Assembly (NCBI GenBank): GCA_900314995.1
Contig: OMXK01000018.1
Span: 1-64,000, forward strand
From: an uncultured Prevotella sp.
GTDB lineage: Bacteria; Bacteroidota; Bacteroidia; Bacteroidales; Bacteroidaceae
Reading direction: 5' to 3'
DNA length: 64,000 bases
Part shown: positions 53,269 to 60,811 of the stretch, one piece after another
How the letters are laid out: every line of letters starts with the position of its first letter
Position numbering within the stretch: the first letter of the stretch is position 1
Made by a program: the position numbers and the translations under genes
Notes under the pieces: generated by a model
Told to the model about the DNA's origin: nothing
Databases searched by the model: none
The model's input: only the letters and a program-made list of their open reading frames with translations

Positions 53269-53805
53269 ATGAAAAAGTATTTTGCATGGATGATGACCGC
53301 CATCCTATTCTGCGGTCTCACAACTGTTCTCACTTCATGCGGCAGCGATGACGACAATGGTAAGGACAGCGGTACCACATTAACAAAGGTAAGGGTTGTA
53401 TATACCGTAACAACCGATCAAAGCGTAATCGATGCTTTCAAAGTGAATGTCTATAACACCTTTGAAGACGGGAACACCAATCCAGAGGCCATGAGCAATA
53501 CCACTTGGACGAAGACCGTTGAGATTCCTGCCAGCAAGTTCCCTGTCAATGTAGAATTCTACACCGTCATCAAGCCTTTAGTTGACGGTGCCACAAGCAG
53601 CAATCTGTCTTATTCTCTCAAAAGAGAAATCGAATTGGTGTGCATCTACTCCGACGGCACGACTGGTGTAGCTACAAAGAAAGCTGAAAATCAAGGTATT
53701 AAGACTGTAGAAGACGGCACCTCACTCGCTGAATTTGCCAAGGATACCAACAATGACCAGACGCATTGGTCTTTCACAGTCAGTAAGGACGGTACGATCA
53801 ATTAA
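53269..53805 (+). CDS. Small lipoprotein of unknown function
   Basis: 178 residues with a lipoprotein signal (TTVLTSCGSDDDN, Cys24). The CGSDDD run after the lipidation site resembles the Bacteroidetes lipoprotein export signal for surface exposure. The rest is beta-rich, with KVRVVYTVTTDQSVIDAF and IELVCIYSDGTTGVATKK. No family recognised. It is monocistronic and ends at a strong bidirectional terminator. Confidence 0.75.
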   Translation: MKKYFAWMMTAILFCGLTTVLTSCGSDDDNGKDSGTTLTKVRVVYTVTTDQSVIDAFKVNVYNTFEDGNTNPEAMSNTTWTKTVEIPASKFPVNVEFYTVIKPLVDGATSSNLSYSLKREIELVCIYSDGTTGVATKKAENQGIKTVEDGTSLAEFAKDTNNDQTHWSFTVSKDGTIN

Positions 53806-53864
53806 CGCATCTACCTGGTCACATTATGGACTAGTGTAACATTAGTCCCCAATATTACAAAAGA

Positions 53865-53898
53865 AGGAGGGTATGTCAGTTTTTGAACATACCCTCCT
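53865..53898. terminator. Bidirectional intrinsic terminator
   Basis: A 12-bp stem (arms AGGAGGGTATGT and ACATACCCTCCT) with a 10-base loop CAGTTTTTGA-like, between the lipoprotein gene and the facing LdcA-like gene. Confidence 0.8.
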
Positions 53899-53931
53899 CT
53901 CTAATTTGTTTATATTACAGAGGCAATCCTC

Positions 53932-54858
53932 TTATTTCAACAGCGTCGTTTCTGTCTTCTCTATATGACAGGCCTGCTGGGTGCCCTCTATATTGAATGT
54001 CAATACAGAATTTTCAGAAGTGACAGTAAGCGAACACGGTGCACCCTCAATAAGCGGGATACAACTGTTACTGCCGACAGGAAAGCCACAGCAGACTGGA
54101 ATTTCAATATCATGCAGATGGGCTATCAGCATCTGTTCGACACTACCAAACTGCAAATCGTATCTAATGTGATTGAAGGCTCCGAAGATAATGCCCTTTA
54201 TCCTTTCATGCAGCGATTCTTCTACCTCCTCGATAAAAAGGATGAGGTCTTGATCTTCTGGCATCTGAAATTTTGAACCTGAAATCACAGCATAACTTGA
54301 AAGATTGCCTCCCACAAGGATGCCTTCCGCATGACCACAGCGGTTATACGGATTGCTTGGAATAATGTATTGTGGCAATATACCCATCAGCAGGTTGCGT
54401 GTGATGGTAGTGGTGGGTTCTTGTTGGCTGGCAATCTGGAATCCCATAGGACCATGAACACAAAGTGTCCCCGTGGTTACGACGACATAAAGCAGCATCG
54501 TGATATCACCATGCCCTATCAGCCATTTGGGATGTTGCCGGAATATCTCCAAAGGAATCCGGTTCAATAGGTGCATAGAACCGTATCCCCCTCGTGAACA
54601 AAATATGGCTTTAATAGTATCATCCTCTAACGCCCATAACAGGTCAGCTGCGCGCTCATCCGCTGTTCCCGAAAAGGCATCCACATTTAGACTTGTGGTA
54701 TGAGGGCCGATGACGGGCTGCAGTCCCCAACTTCTCAACACATCCGCAGCTTGAGTAATAGCATCCTCCGGCACCCAGTAGGCAGGGGAAACAAGGGCCA
54801 CCCTATCCCCTGCTTTCAAATAAGGCGCCCTCACAATCTCTTTACCTTTTTCAATCAT
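53932..54858 (-). CDS. LD-carboxypeptidase (S66) homologue lacking catalytic Ser and His
   Basis: 308 residues with the S66 LdcA fold: APYLKAGDRVALVSPA, the CSRGGYGSMHLL turn, LCVHGPMG and LFIEEVEESLHERI. In active enzymes the Ser of a G-x-SDIT motif, a Glu and a GFPIGH His form the triad. Here the motif reads GHGDIT with Gly117 (codon 54508-54510, GGT), and GFPVGS with Ser263. Only the Glu is kept. It is probably a non-catalytic muropeptide-binding protein. ATG 54858 is chosen over a TTG at 54867. An operator shared with two AraC-type genes lies upstream. Confidence 0.85.
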   Translation of the reverse strand: MIEKGKEIVRAPYLKAGDRVALVSPAYWVPEDAITQAADVLRSWGLQPVIGPHTTSLNVDAFSGTADERAADLLWALEDDTIKAIFCSRGGYGSMHLLNRIPLEIFRQHPKWLIGHGDITMLLYVVVTTGTLCVHGPMGFQIASQQEPTTTITRNLLMGILPQYIIPSNPYNRCGHAEGILVGGNLSSYAVISGSKFQMPEDQDLILFIEEVEESLHERIKGIIFGAFNHIRYDLQFGSVEQMLIAHLHDIEIPVCCGFPVGSNSCIPLIEGAPCSLTVTSENSVLTFNIEGTQQACHIEKTETTLLK

Positions 54859-54886
54859 TACTAACAATTAACGTAAAAAACTGGTG

Positions 54887-54894
54887 CAAAGGTA
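54887..54894 (-). promoter_or_regulatory. -7 box for the LdcA-like gene
   Basis: TACCTTTG on the minus strand, 28 bp before the ATG at 54858. The -33 region is weak, which fits activator dependence. Confidence 0.6.
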
Positions 54895-54924
54895 GGCAAA
54901 ATGAACCTAAACCACAAGAAACAA

Positions 54925-54962
54925 TATGCACACATTTGGGATGGAAACCAAAAACGTGCATA
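54925..54962. promoter_or_regulatory. Operator-like inverted repeat A
   Basis: Arms TGCACACATTTGG (54927-54939) and CCAAAAACGTGCA (54948-54960) around 8 bp; 10 of 13 pair, and two more pairs extend outward. It lies 32 bp upstream of the -7 box of the LdcA-like gene. It matches operators B and C. Confidence 0.72.
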
Positions 54963-54987
54963 CAAAATGATTTTTCGAACTGAAGGG

Positions 54988-56736
54988 CTACAAACTCTGG
55001 CGGTATTCCTGCGGGGTGACACCGTACTGACGCTTAAACTGTTCACGGAAGTTGGCTGGTGTGAAGCCCACAGCAGCGGCGATGGCAGAGATGGTCATTG
55101 AAGGATCATCGCGAAGCAGAGGAAGCGCCACCTCCATACGGATATTGTTGATGTACTGCGGGAATGAGGAACTGCCAGCATACTGAGCCAAAAGGCTGTT
55201 GAGCGCATGACGGGTGATACAGAAACGTGAACAGACATCCTGACGCTGAAGCGAGACATTGGCATAGAGATGCTCCGTGCGGATGGCTGTATCGATCGTA
55301 TCAAAGAGAGCTGAGTTAGTCTCTGATTTCTCTGGTTCATTTGAATCACTGACCTCGTCGGGGGCTTCCGTTTCTTCCGTCTCATCAGTAGGAACCACAA
55401 GCGGCGTGCCGTTGATCATGCGAACCAAGGCACGGTTCTTCTCACTGATAATCTGGCGCTGACGACGGTAGTAGAACGAGATGACACTAGCGATGATGAA
55501 CAACAATACGATGACACCAATGATGATCGACTTCATGCGACTGGCCGTCTCGGCCTCCTGAATCTTCAGTTCCTGCTCCTGGGCATGATAGCGAGCGGCA
55601 TAGTCGTGAGCCTCACTGGCATGCAAACTATCACTGAGCACCTTAGCCAGATTAGCATGACGGTTCATCAGATCGTAAGCCTCGGCGACATGCCCTTTGG
55701 CTCGGGCAACGACGGCACGGTCGCGCAGGATCACGGCATAGTCGTCATTAACGGTATCATTGCCCATACGATACACCATCTCATCACAGGTGACCATCGC
55801 CTCATCATACATACCTAGCGCCATCTGCGTTGGAATAATCATCCTACGAGCACTGAATGAATGACCATAACCACTTTGGTCGAAGCGGGCAAGATATTCA
55901 CGGGCATGGGCGACATCACCCGTCATGGCATAGGCACCTGCAAGGAAACCGTTTGCCTGGGCACGGCTGAAGTCAATATAGCGGTCGCGATCGGCAGGCT
56001 TGTCGCTCCACGACAAGCGATAGCTGTCTTCGGCATAGTCCTTGGCATGCTGCCCGTAATGATCAAGCCGGTCGAGGATACGCTGTGCAAAGGGTATGAC
56101 CTCAGCATAGCGGCCCTGATCATTCAGTACAGTAATCTTACGTTTCACGGCAATGATGAAGGCATCCATGCGGTCGATACTGCCGGGTGCATCCAGCTGA
56201 CGGATTGCCTCGTCGATTTTCGTCATACCTTCCTCCGGCTGTCCCAGGTGAGCCATCACCATTCCGATCTCTGCCTCCGTACGCCATTGCTCCGTCTCCT
56301 CTCCCTGAAGACGACAGACCTCGACCTTTTGCGTCGCCCACTTCACATAGCCTTCAAAGTCGATCTTGGTACGACTGGTGATCATCAGCAGGTCGAGAAT
56401 GTTCTCCTGCTCATGGAGTGTATTAATCACGGAATCATGCTTCAACAGCTGTTTACAGATCAGGATGGCAGAATCCTGCCGCTGCTTGAGGAGCGACTTG
56501 CTATAGATTTTGGCACGGATAAACTTGGCACGGTATTCATTGATGTTGCCGAGCAACAAGGCAGAGTCCAGCATCTCGAGTGCCCGATCCGGATGATAGC
56601 CATAAGCCACCAATACGGAGTCCTCCTGATAAGGTGTATCACCCAAATTCGGAATATGTCTTGCTGAATTATTACTTCCGCAACTTACAAAAGCCAGTGT
56701 ACAAACAAGTAACAGGACTTGAAGGCCAATTCTCAT
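54988..56736 (-). CDS. Membrane-anchored TPR-AraC transcriptional regulator
   Basis: 582 residues. A signal with lipobox-like FVSCGSN (Cys19) is followed by a TPR-type helical sensor region outside the cytoplasm. One membrane helix lies at about residues 401-423 (SIIIGVIVLLFIIASVISFYY), then a basic and acidic linker, and a C-terminal AraC HTH from about 485 (SMTISAIAAAVGFTPANFRE, FKRQYGVTPQEYR). It therefore seems to sense outside and bind DNA inside. The HTH is closely related to the gene at 57171. Another start is ATG 56775, overlapping the upstream gene. Confidence 0.85.
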   Translation of the reverse strand: MRIGLQVLLLVCTLAFVSCGSNNSARHIPNLGDTPYQEDSVLVAYGYHPDRALEMLDSALLLGNINEYRAKFIRAKIYSKSLLKQRQDSAILICKQLLKHDSVINTLHEQENILDLLMITSRTKIDFEGYVKWATQKVEVCRLQGEETEQWRTEAEIGMVMAHLGQPEEGMTKIDEAIRQLDAPGSIDRMDAFIIAVKRKITVLNDQGRYAEVIPFAQRILDRLDHYGQHAKDYAEDSYRLSWSDKPADRDRYIDFSRAQANGFLAGAYAMTGDVAHAREYLARFDQSGYGHSFSARRMIIPTQMALGMYDEAMVTCDEMVYRMGNDTVNDDYAVILRDRAVVARAKGHVAEAYDLMNRHANLAKVLSDSLHASEAHDYAARYHAQEQELKIQEAETASRMKSIIIGVIVLLFIIASVISFYYRRQRQIISEKNRALVRMINGTPLVVPTDETEETEAPDEVSDSNEPEKSETNSALFDTIDTAIRTEHLYANVSLQRQDVCSRFCITRHALNSLLAQYAGSSSFPQYINNIRMEVALPLLRDDPSMTISAIAAAVGFTPANFREQFKRQYGVTPQEYRQSL

Positions 56737-56761
56737 ATTTATATATAATAGTCTTTGTATC

Positions 56762-57106
56762 TTAATCTTTCTCATGAGAAATGTAAAACGACGGAATGTC
56801 ACGACGGAGGGTCAGTACCCAGTCATCGCCGTCAGATTTATATTTTGCACGGTCAATATGATCATCCATCAACCATATCATACGGTTATCAATAGGTTTA
56901 CCGCCATGACGGAGCGCCAAGGTAAACCGTTGCTTCGAAGCTGTCACGCTGACTTCACAAGGACGACCTTGGAGTTCGCCCAAAGCTATCTCCAGCAGCT
57001 GCACTACAATGCGCAGCGGTTCTCTGTCAGATTGTTCTGCAACCACACGCTTCACGAACGCGATTGCCGTCTCGTCTTGATTTGGTAAATAAACGATTTC
57101 ATTCAT
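56762..57106 (-). CDS. Small protein of unknown function in the regulator operon
   Basis: 114 residues, no signal peptide or membrane helix. I do not recognise it with confidence. The segments LRIVVQLLEIALGELQ and LRHGGKPID faintly recall the N and G1 boxes of GHKL/RsbW-type ATPases, but key residues are missing, so this is speculation. The start at 57106 is chosen because the -7 box (57116-57123) overlaps the earlier ATG at 57118. It precedes the TPR-AraC gene and surely shares its promoter, which carries operator B. Confidence 0.6.
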   Translation of the reverse strand: MNEIVYLPNQDETAIAFVKRVVAEQSDREPLRIVVQLLEIALGELQGRPCEVSVTASKQRFTLALRHGGKPIDNRMIWLMDDHIDRAKYKSDGDDWVLTLRRDIPSFYISHEKD

Positions 57107-57115
57107 AACCGAATG

Positions 57116-57123
57116 CAAAAATA
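57116..57123 (-). promoter_or_regulatory. -7 box of the 57106 gene and TPR-AraC operon
   Basis: TATTTTTG on the minus strand, 9 bp before the ATG at 57106. Confidence 0.55.
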
Positions 57124-57154
57124 CGCAAAAACATCTATTCTACCCAAAAAATGA

Positions 57155-57188
57155 TGCACGCATTTGGGCTTTATACCAAATGCGTGCG
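57155..57188. promoter_or_regulatory. Operator-like inverted repeat B
   Basis: Arms TGCACGCATTTGG (57155-57167) and CCAAATGCGTGCG (57176-57188) around 8 bp; 12 of 13 pair. It lies 31 bp upstream of the -7 box at 57116-57123. It overlaps the last codons of the HTH-only AraC gene, whose coding sequence thus carries half of an operator. Confidence 0.8.
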
Positions 57189-57506
57189 ATATTCCGTAGG
57201 TGTCATGCCATAACGACGCTTGAACTGATCACGCAGATTAGGAGGTGTGAAGCCTACTTCAAAGGCAATTTCTGTAATTGACATTTCTGGGTGATGAGTT
57301 ATCAGCTCGTAAGCCTCCTTGACACGGATATTATTAATGTACTGAGGAAATGACAATCCACCAGCATACTGGTTCAGGAGGTCATTCAGATGGTGGCGAC
57401 TAATGCCGAAACGCCTCATCACGTCTTCACGCATCAGGTCTACATTGGCATAGAGCCGTTCACTTCGTATTACGGAATCAATTCTCTTAAAAAGTTCCTT
57501 GCTCAT
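57171..57506 (-). CDS. HTH-only AraC family regulator
   Basis: 111 residues, nearly all a double-HTH AraC domain: NVDLMREDVMRRFGISRHHL, SFPQYINNIRVKEAYELI, MSITEIAFEVGFTPPNLRDQ and FKRRYGMTPTEYR. There is no sensor domain. It is a close paralogue of the C terminus of the TPR-AraC protein and probably reads the same operator. The start at 57506 (MSKELFKRID) is chosen because upstream sequence contains its -7 box. The same operator lies upstream, suggesting self-control. Confidence 0.87.
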   Translation of the reverse strand: MSKELFKRIDSVIRSERLYANVDLMREDVMRRFGISRHHLNDLLNQYAGGLSFPQYINNIRVKEAYELITHHPEMSITEIAFEVGFTPPNLRDQFKRRYGMTPTEYRTHLV

Positions 57507-57527
57507 AAGATTTATAGCTTCATGGTG

Positions 57528-57535
57528 CAAAGGTA
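57528..57535 (-). promoter_or_regulatory. -7 box for the HTH-only AraC gene
   Basis: TACCTTTG on the minus strand, 21 bp before the ATG at 57506. TTTC instead of TTTG stands where a -33 element is expected. Confidence 0.6.
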
Positions 57536-57567
57536 TGCAAAAAAGAGTACATTTGAAAGAAAACACA

Positions 57568-57601
57568 TGCACGCATTTGGTATAGAGCCCAAATAAGTGC
57601 A
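57568..57601. promoter_or_regulatory. Operator-like inverted repeat C
   Basis: Arms TGCACGCATTTGG (57568-57580) and CCAAATAAGTGCA (57589-57601) around 8 bp; 11 of 13 pair. It lies 32 bp upstream of the -7 box, the same spacing as operators A and B. Its left arm is identical to that of operator B. Confidence 0.78.
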
Positions 57602-57687
57602 TCAAAACGGGGAAAAAGGTAGTCAACAAGGCATGTAGTCATCGAGACAGACATCTGGGCCTCGCAAACACTGGCGGGGCCCCAAAT

Positions 57688-57995
57688 GGTTACGGTTACA
57701 GTTGTAACCATGTAACCTTTTGAGAGAAGATAGTTTGATTTTGTAAATTATTTTCAAAATTACCCATTTAAAGGCACTATTTTGTATCCATCTGACATAC
57801 AACTAGTTACAAGGCACTAAGTTTATCGGTAGCAAACTATGAGTTTGTAGGGATTAAAAGGGTGGTTTGTCGTAATGAAACCAGTGCTTACATTACGGCA
57901 AACTCAGTGTCTTTAGGGTATAATCCATATTTGTAAACTATTTTCATAATTACACATCTGTAAAAGGTTACATGGTTACAACTGTAACCGTAACC
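57688..57995. mobile_element. 308-bp MITE-like element with perfect 34-bp terminal inverted repeats
   Basis: The 34 bases at 57688-57721 are exactly complementary to 57962-57995; each arm itself contains the palindrome GGTTACA-GT-TGTAACC. A 28-base direct repeat (57740-57767 and 57930-57957, 25 of 28 identical) lies inside the arms, and the centre holds a 22-bp repeat array. There is no ORF, and no target duplication is obvious. The element sits between the AraC gene and the eptA-like gene. It is probably non-autonomous; no transposase is in the window. Confidence 0.72.
57821..57908 (+). repeat. Tandem array of four 22-bp hairpin-forming repeats (locus 3)
   Basis: Units start at 57821, 57843, 57865 and 57887. 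The first reads GTTTATCGGTAGCAAAC. Units 3 and 4 also form a larger hairpin (GTTTGTCGTAATG, 57865-57877, with CATTACGGCAAAC, 57891-57903). It is the same family and copy number as loci 1 and 2. Confidence 0.75.
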
Positions 57996-58080
57996 GAATC
58001 GACGCTAATTCTGCTTGAAAGGCGGGCTCCACGAAGCGAAGTTTTTCGGGAAAACGCTTGGTAGTACGGAGGATTATGAT

Positions 58081-58088
58081 TACTTTTG
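58081..58088 (+). promoter_or_regulatory. -7 box for the eptA-like gene
   Basis: TACTTTTG, 21 bp before the ATG at 58110. An apparent TTG start at 58086 falls inside it and is rejected. The box is 86 bp downstream of the MITE-like element. Confidence 0.6.
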
Positions 58089-58109
58089 CGCCTAGAAACA
58101 AAGAAAGTA

Positions 58110-59681
58110 ATGATGAATATATTACATTCAGGGTTAGGAATGATAAAAGGATTGCGCAAGCCGATTTCACTTCTGGCGTTTTCGTGCTTCGTGAGCCTGG
58201 GGACACTGGTGCTATACAACCTGCCGTTCTTCGAATATGTGGCAGACAACACGAATGAGACGACAGGCGGCAAACTGTTTCTGCTGGGATCGCTGGTGGT
58301 GATTATGCTGGTGCTCAACTTCATGATGACCTATCTCGTGATGTTCCTGCTGCGGATGGTGGGGCGCATCCTGCTGGCCATCCTCTCGATCATCAATGCG
58401 ACGGCCGTGTATTTCATCTACACCTACAACGTGATAATCGATGCGACGACAATCGAAAACGTATTCAACACCAGATACTCGGAGGCTTCGGGCTTCTTCA
58501 GTTGGTCGCTGTGGCTTTCAATCTTTGTCTTTGGCGTACTGCCGGCCCTGTATTGTCTGTTTCAGCCAGTGGTCATCGGGCGTGTGAAGCGGCTGGCCAT
58601 CTGCTGCGGCAGTTCGCTGGCCATCATCCTCGCCATTGCCTCGATGCATATCAGTCAGACACTGTGGATCAGCCAGCACGACACGGAACTGGGAGGACTG
58701 CTGCAGCCCTGGTCGTATGTGGTGAACATCTGTCGTGTGGCCAGTTTCACTCATGACGAGCAGGCAGAGGAGATAAAACTCGCCGATGGCAAGATAGCCG
58801 ACGAGGAGAAGACGGTGGTGGTGCTCGTGATCGGCGAATCGGCAAGAAAGGCCAATTTCCAGCTCTACGGCTATCAGCGCGACACCAATCCGCTGCTGGC
58901 TAAGCGTGAAGATCTGAAGGTATATCAGGCCACCTCGTGCGCGACTTACACCACTGCCGGCACCAAGGCGATACTGGAGCCGCAGAACAGCGACGATCTG
59001 TATGAGCTGCTGCCCAACTATGCCTACAGGACTGGCGTCGACGTGACGTGGCGCACCTCTAACTGGGGAGAGCCGCCTATCCACATCGAGGAATATCTCA
59101 CGAACGAACAGCTGGGCGAACAGTATCCCGACGAGAACATCTACCATGACGCCATCCTGCTGAAAGGGCTGCGCGAGCGGATCACATCGAGCCAGAAGAA
59201 CAAGGTGCTGGTCATCCTGCATACCAGCACCAGTCACGGTCCGAAATATGCCGACAAATATCCCAAGGCATTTGAGGTGTACAAACCTGTGGCCAGAAAC
59301 GTGGAAGAGGGCGAGAAGAACATCGACTGGCTCGTGAATGCCTACGACAATACCATCCGCTACACCGACTACCTGTTGGACTCGCTGATCACCACCCTGA
59401 GCACGATGAACGACTGGCACAGTGCCATGATCTTCATCTCCGACCATGGCGAATCGCTCGGCGAGAATAAGATGTTCATGCACGGTCTGCCCATGAAACT
59501 GGCGCCCAAGGAGCAATACGAGATACCCTTCCTGGTATGGACTTCGGAGCATTTCAGGACGTATAAGCCTGACAGCGAACTGCCCGAGGTGCTCGAACAG
59601 CACTATATCTTCCACTCCGTACTCAACCTGCTGGCCATTGAGTCGCCTGCCTACAACAAAGACTTCGACATCTTCAAATAA
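58110..59681 (+). CDS. Phosphoethanolamine transferase (EptA-like)
   Basis: 523 residues: five N-terminal membrane helices (to about residue 200) and a periplasmic alkaline-phosphatase-fold domain. The catalytic region shows VLVIGESARKANF (metal Glu), SCATYTTAGTKA (Thr nucleophile region), TSTSHGPKY and FISDHGESLGE. Family members move phosphoethanolamine from phosphatidylethanolamine to lipid A, lowering its charge. Bacteroides lipid A carries phosphoethanolamine, so that is the likely role. ATG 58113 is another possible start. Confidence 0.88.
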   Translation: MMNILHSGLGMIKGLRKPISLLAFSCFVSLGTLVLYNLPFFEYVADNTNETTGGKLFLLGSLVVIMLVLNFMMTYLVMFLLRMVGRILLAILSIINATAVYFIYTYNVIIDATTIENVFNTRYSEASGFFSWSLWLSIFVFGVLPALYCLFQPVVIGRVKRLAICCGSSLAIILAIASMHISQTLWISQHDTELGGLLQPWSYVVNICRVASFTHDEQAEEIKLADGKIADEEKTVVVLVIGESARKANFQLYGYQRDTNPLLAKREDLKVYQATSCATYTTAGTKAILEPQNSDDLYELLPNYAYRTGVDVTWRTSNWGEPPIHIEEYLTNEQLGEQYPDENIYHDAILLKGLRERITSSQKNKVLVILHTSTSHGPKYADKYPKAFEVYKPVARNVEEGEKNIDWLVNAYDNTIRYTDYLLDSLITTLSTMNDWHSAMIFISDHGESLGENKMFMHGLPMKLAPKEQYEIPFLVWTSEHFRTYKPDSELPEVLEQHYIFHSVLNLLAIESPAYNKDFDIFK

Positions 59682-59715
59682 AAAAGTTAGTGCCCGCACA
59701 CCTGCGAGCACTAAC
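59681..59715 (-). terminator. Intrinsic terminator of cysK
   Basis: Arms GTTAGTGC (59686-59693) and GCACTAAC (59708-59715) with an inner CGC/GCG pair. On the minus strand the stem is followed by a T run, so it ends cysK transcription. It may also serve the facing gene weakly. Confidence 0.8.
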
Positions 59716-59745
59716 AGCATCAATTAATTCGTATGAGTAGGCTTC

Positions 59746-60693
59746 TTAGAGAGGATAGTCTTCGAAAGCGTAGAGTACGGTACTGAGGTAACGCTCGCCC
59801 GTATCAGGCAGCAGGGCAACAATCTTCTTACCCTTATTCTCAGGACGCTTGGCCACCTGGATGGCAGCGAAGAGTGCTGCACCTGCAGAGATACCTACGA
59901 GCAGACCTTCGGACTGAGCCACCTCACGACCTGTGCGGATGGCATCGTCGTTCTCCACATCAAACACTTCGTCGATCACAGCGGCATCATAGGTCTTGGG
60001 CACGAAGCCTGCACCGATACCCTGAATCTTATGAGGACCACTCTGTCCGCCATTCAGCACGGGGCTCGACTTGGGCTCTACGGCGATGATCTTCACGTTG
60101 GGATTCTGCTCCTTCAGATACTTACCTGTGCCGCTGATAGTACCGCCAGTGCCTACACCACCCACGAAGATATCTACCTGACCATCCGTATCGCGCCATA
60201 TCTCAGGACCAGTGGTAGCATAGTGCTTGGCGGGGTTGGCGGCATTCTCGAACTGCTGCAGGATGACTGCACCGGGAATGGAGTCGCGCAGTTCCTCAGC
60301 AGCGCGGATGGCACCTGGCATGCCGTCTTTACCAGAAGTGAGGCGAACCTCAGCGCCATAGGCCTTCACAAGATTACGACGCTCGACACTCATGGTCTCG
60401 GGCATGGTAAGGATAAGACGGTAGCCCTTCACGGCAGATACCAGTGCCAGTCCTACGCCCGTATTTCCGCTGGTGGGTTCGATGATGGTGGCGCCGGGCT
60501 TCAGAATGCCCTTGGCCTCCGCATCCTCGATCATGGCCAGGGCGATACGATCCTTCACGCTGCCGCCGGGATTGAAAAACTCTACTTTGGCAATTACCGG
60601 GGTCTCAAGACCCTTTGCCTGTGAATACTTGTTGAGCTCCAGAAGAGGAGTGTTACCGATAAGCTCGGTGAGCTGTTTTGCAATCTTTGTCAT
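59746..60693 (-). CDS. cysK: Cysteine synthase A
   Basis: O-acetylserine sulfhydrylase, 315 residues, making cysteine from O-acetylserine and sulfide in the cytoplasm. PLP Lys47 lies in [23 protein letters not shown] and the phosphate-binding [15 protein letters not shown] follow. The lengths and motifs fit CysK rather than cystathionine beta-synthase. Monocistronic, with its own promoter and terminator. Confidence 0.96.
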   Translation of the reverse strand: MTKIAKQLTELIGNTPLLELNKYSQAKGLETPVIAKVEFFNPGGSVKDRIALAMIEDAEAKGILKPGATIIEPTSGNTGVGLALVSAVKGYRLILTMPETMSVERRNLVKAYGAEVRLTSGKDGMPGAIRAAEELRDSIPGAVILQQFENAANPAKHYATTGPEIWRDTDGQVDIFVGGVGTGGTISGTGKYLKEQNPNVKIIAVEPKSSPVLNGGQSGPHKIQGIGAGFVPKTYDAAVIDEVFDVENDDAIRTGREVAQSEGLLVGISAGAALFAAIQVAKRPENKGKKIVALLPDTGERYLSTVLYAFEDYPL

Positions 60694-60737
60694 AAGTCTT
60701 ATCCTTTTTTAAATTAATAACTAAATGTTTCTGGGTG

Positions 60738-60745
60738 CAAAGGTA
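60738..60745 (-). promoter_or_regulatory. -7 box for cysK
   Basis: TACCTTTG on the minus strand, 44 bp before the cysK ATG. Confidence 0.6.
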
Positions 60746-60811
60746 CGGCGTTTTTCACACTCCCACAATACCTCGGGCATGTTATTCGCATACCAAAAAC
60801 ATGGTATTTTG

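Noticed and set aside
58518-59723. 401-residue minus-strand ORF
   Set aside because: Antisense to the eptA-like gene; no motifs.
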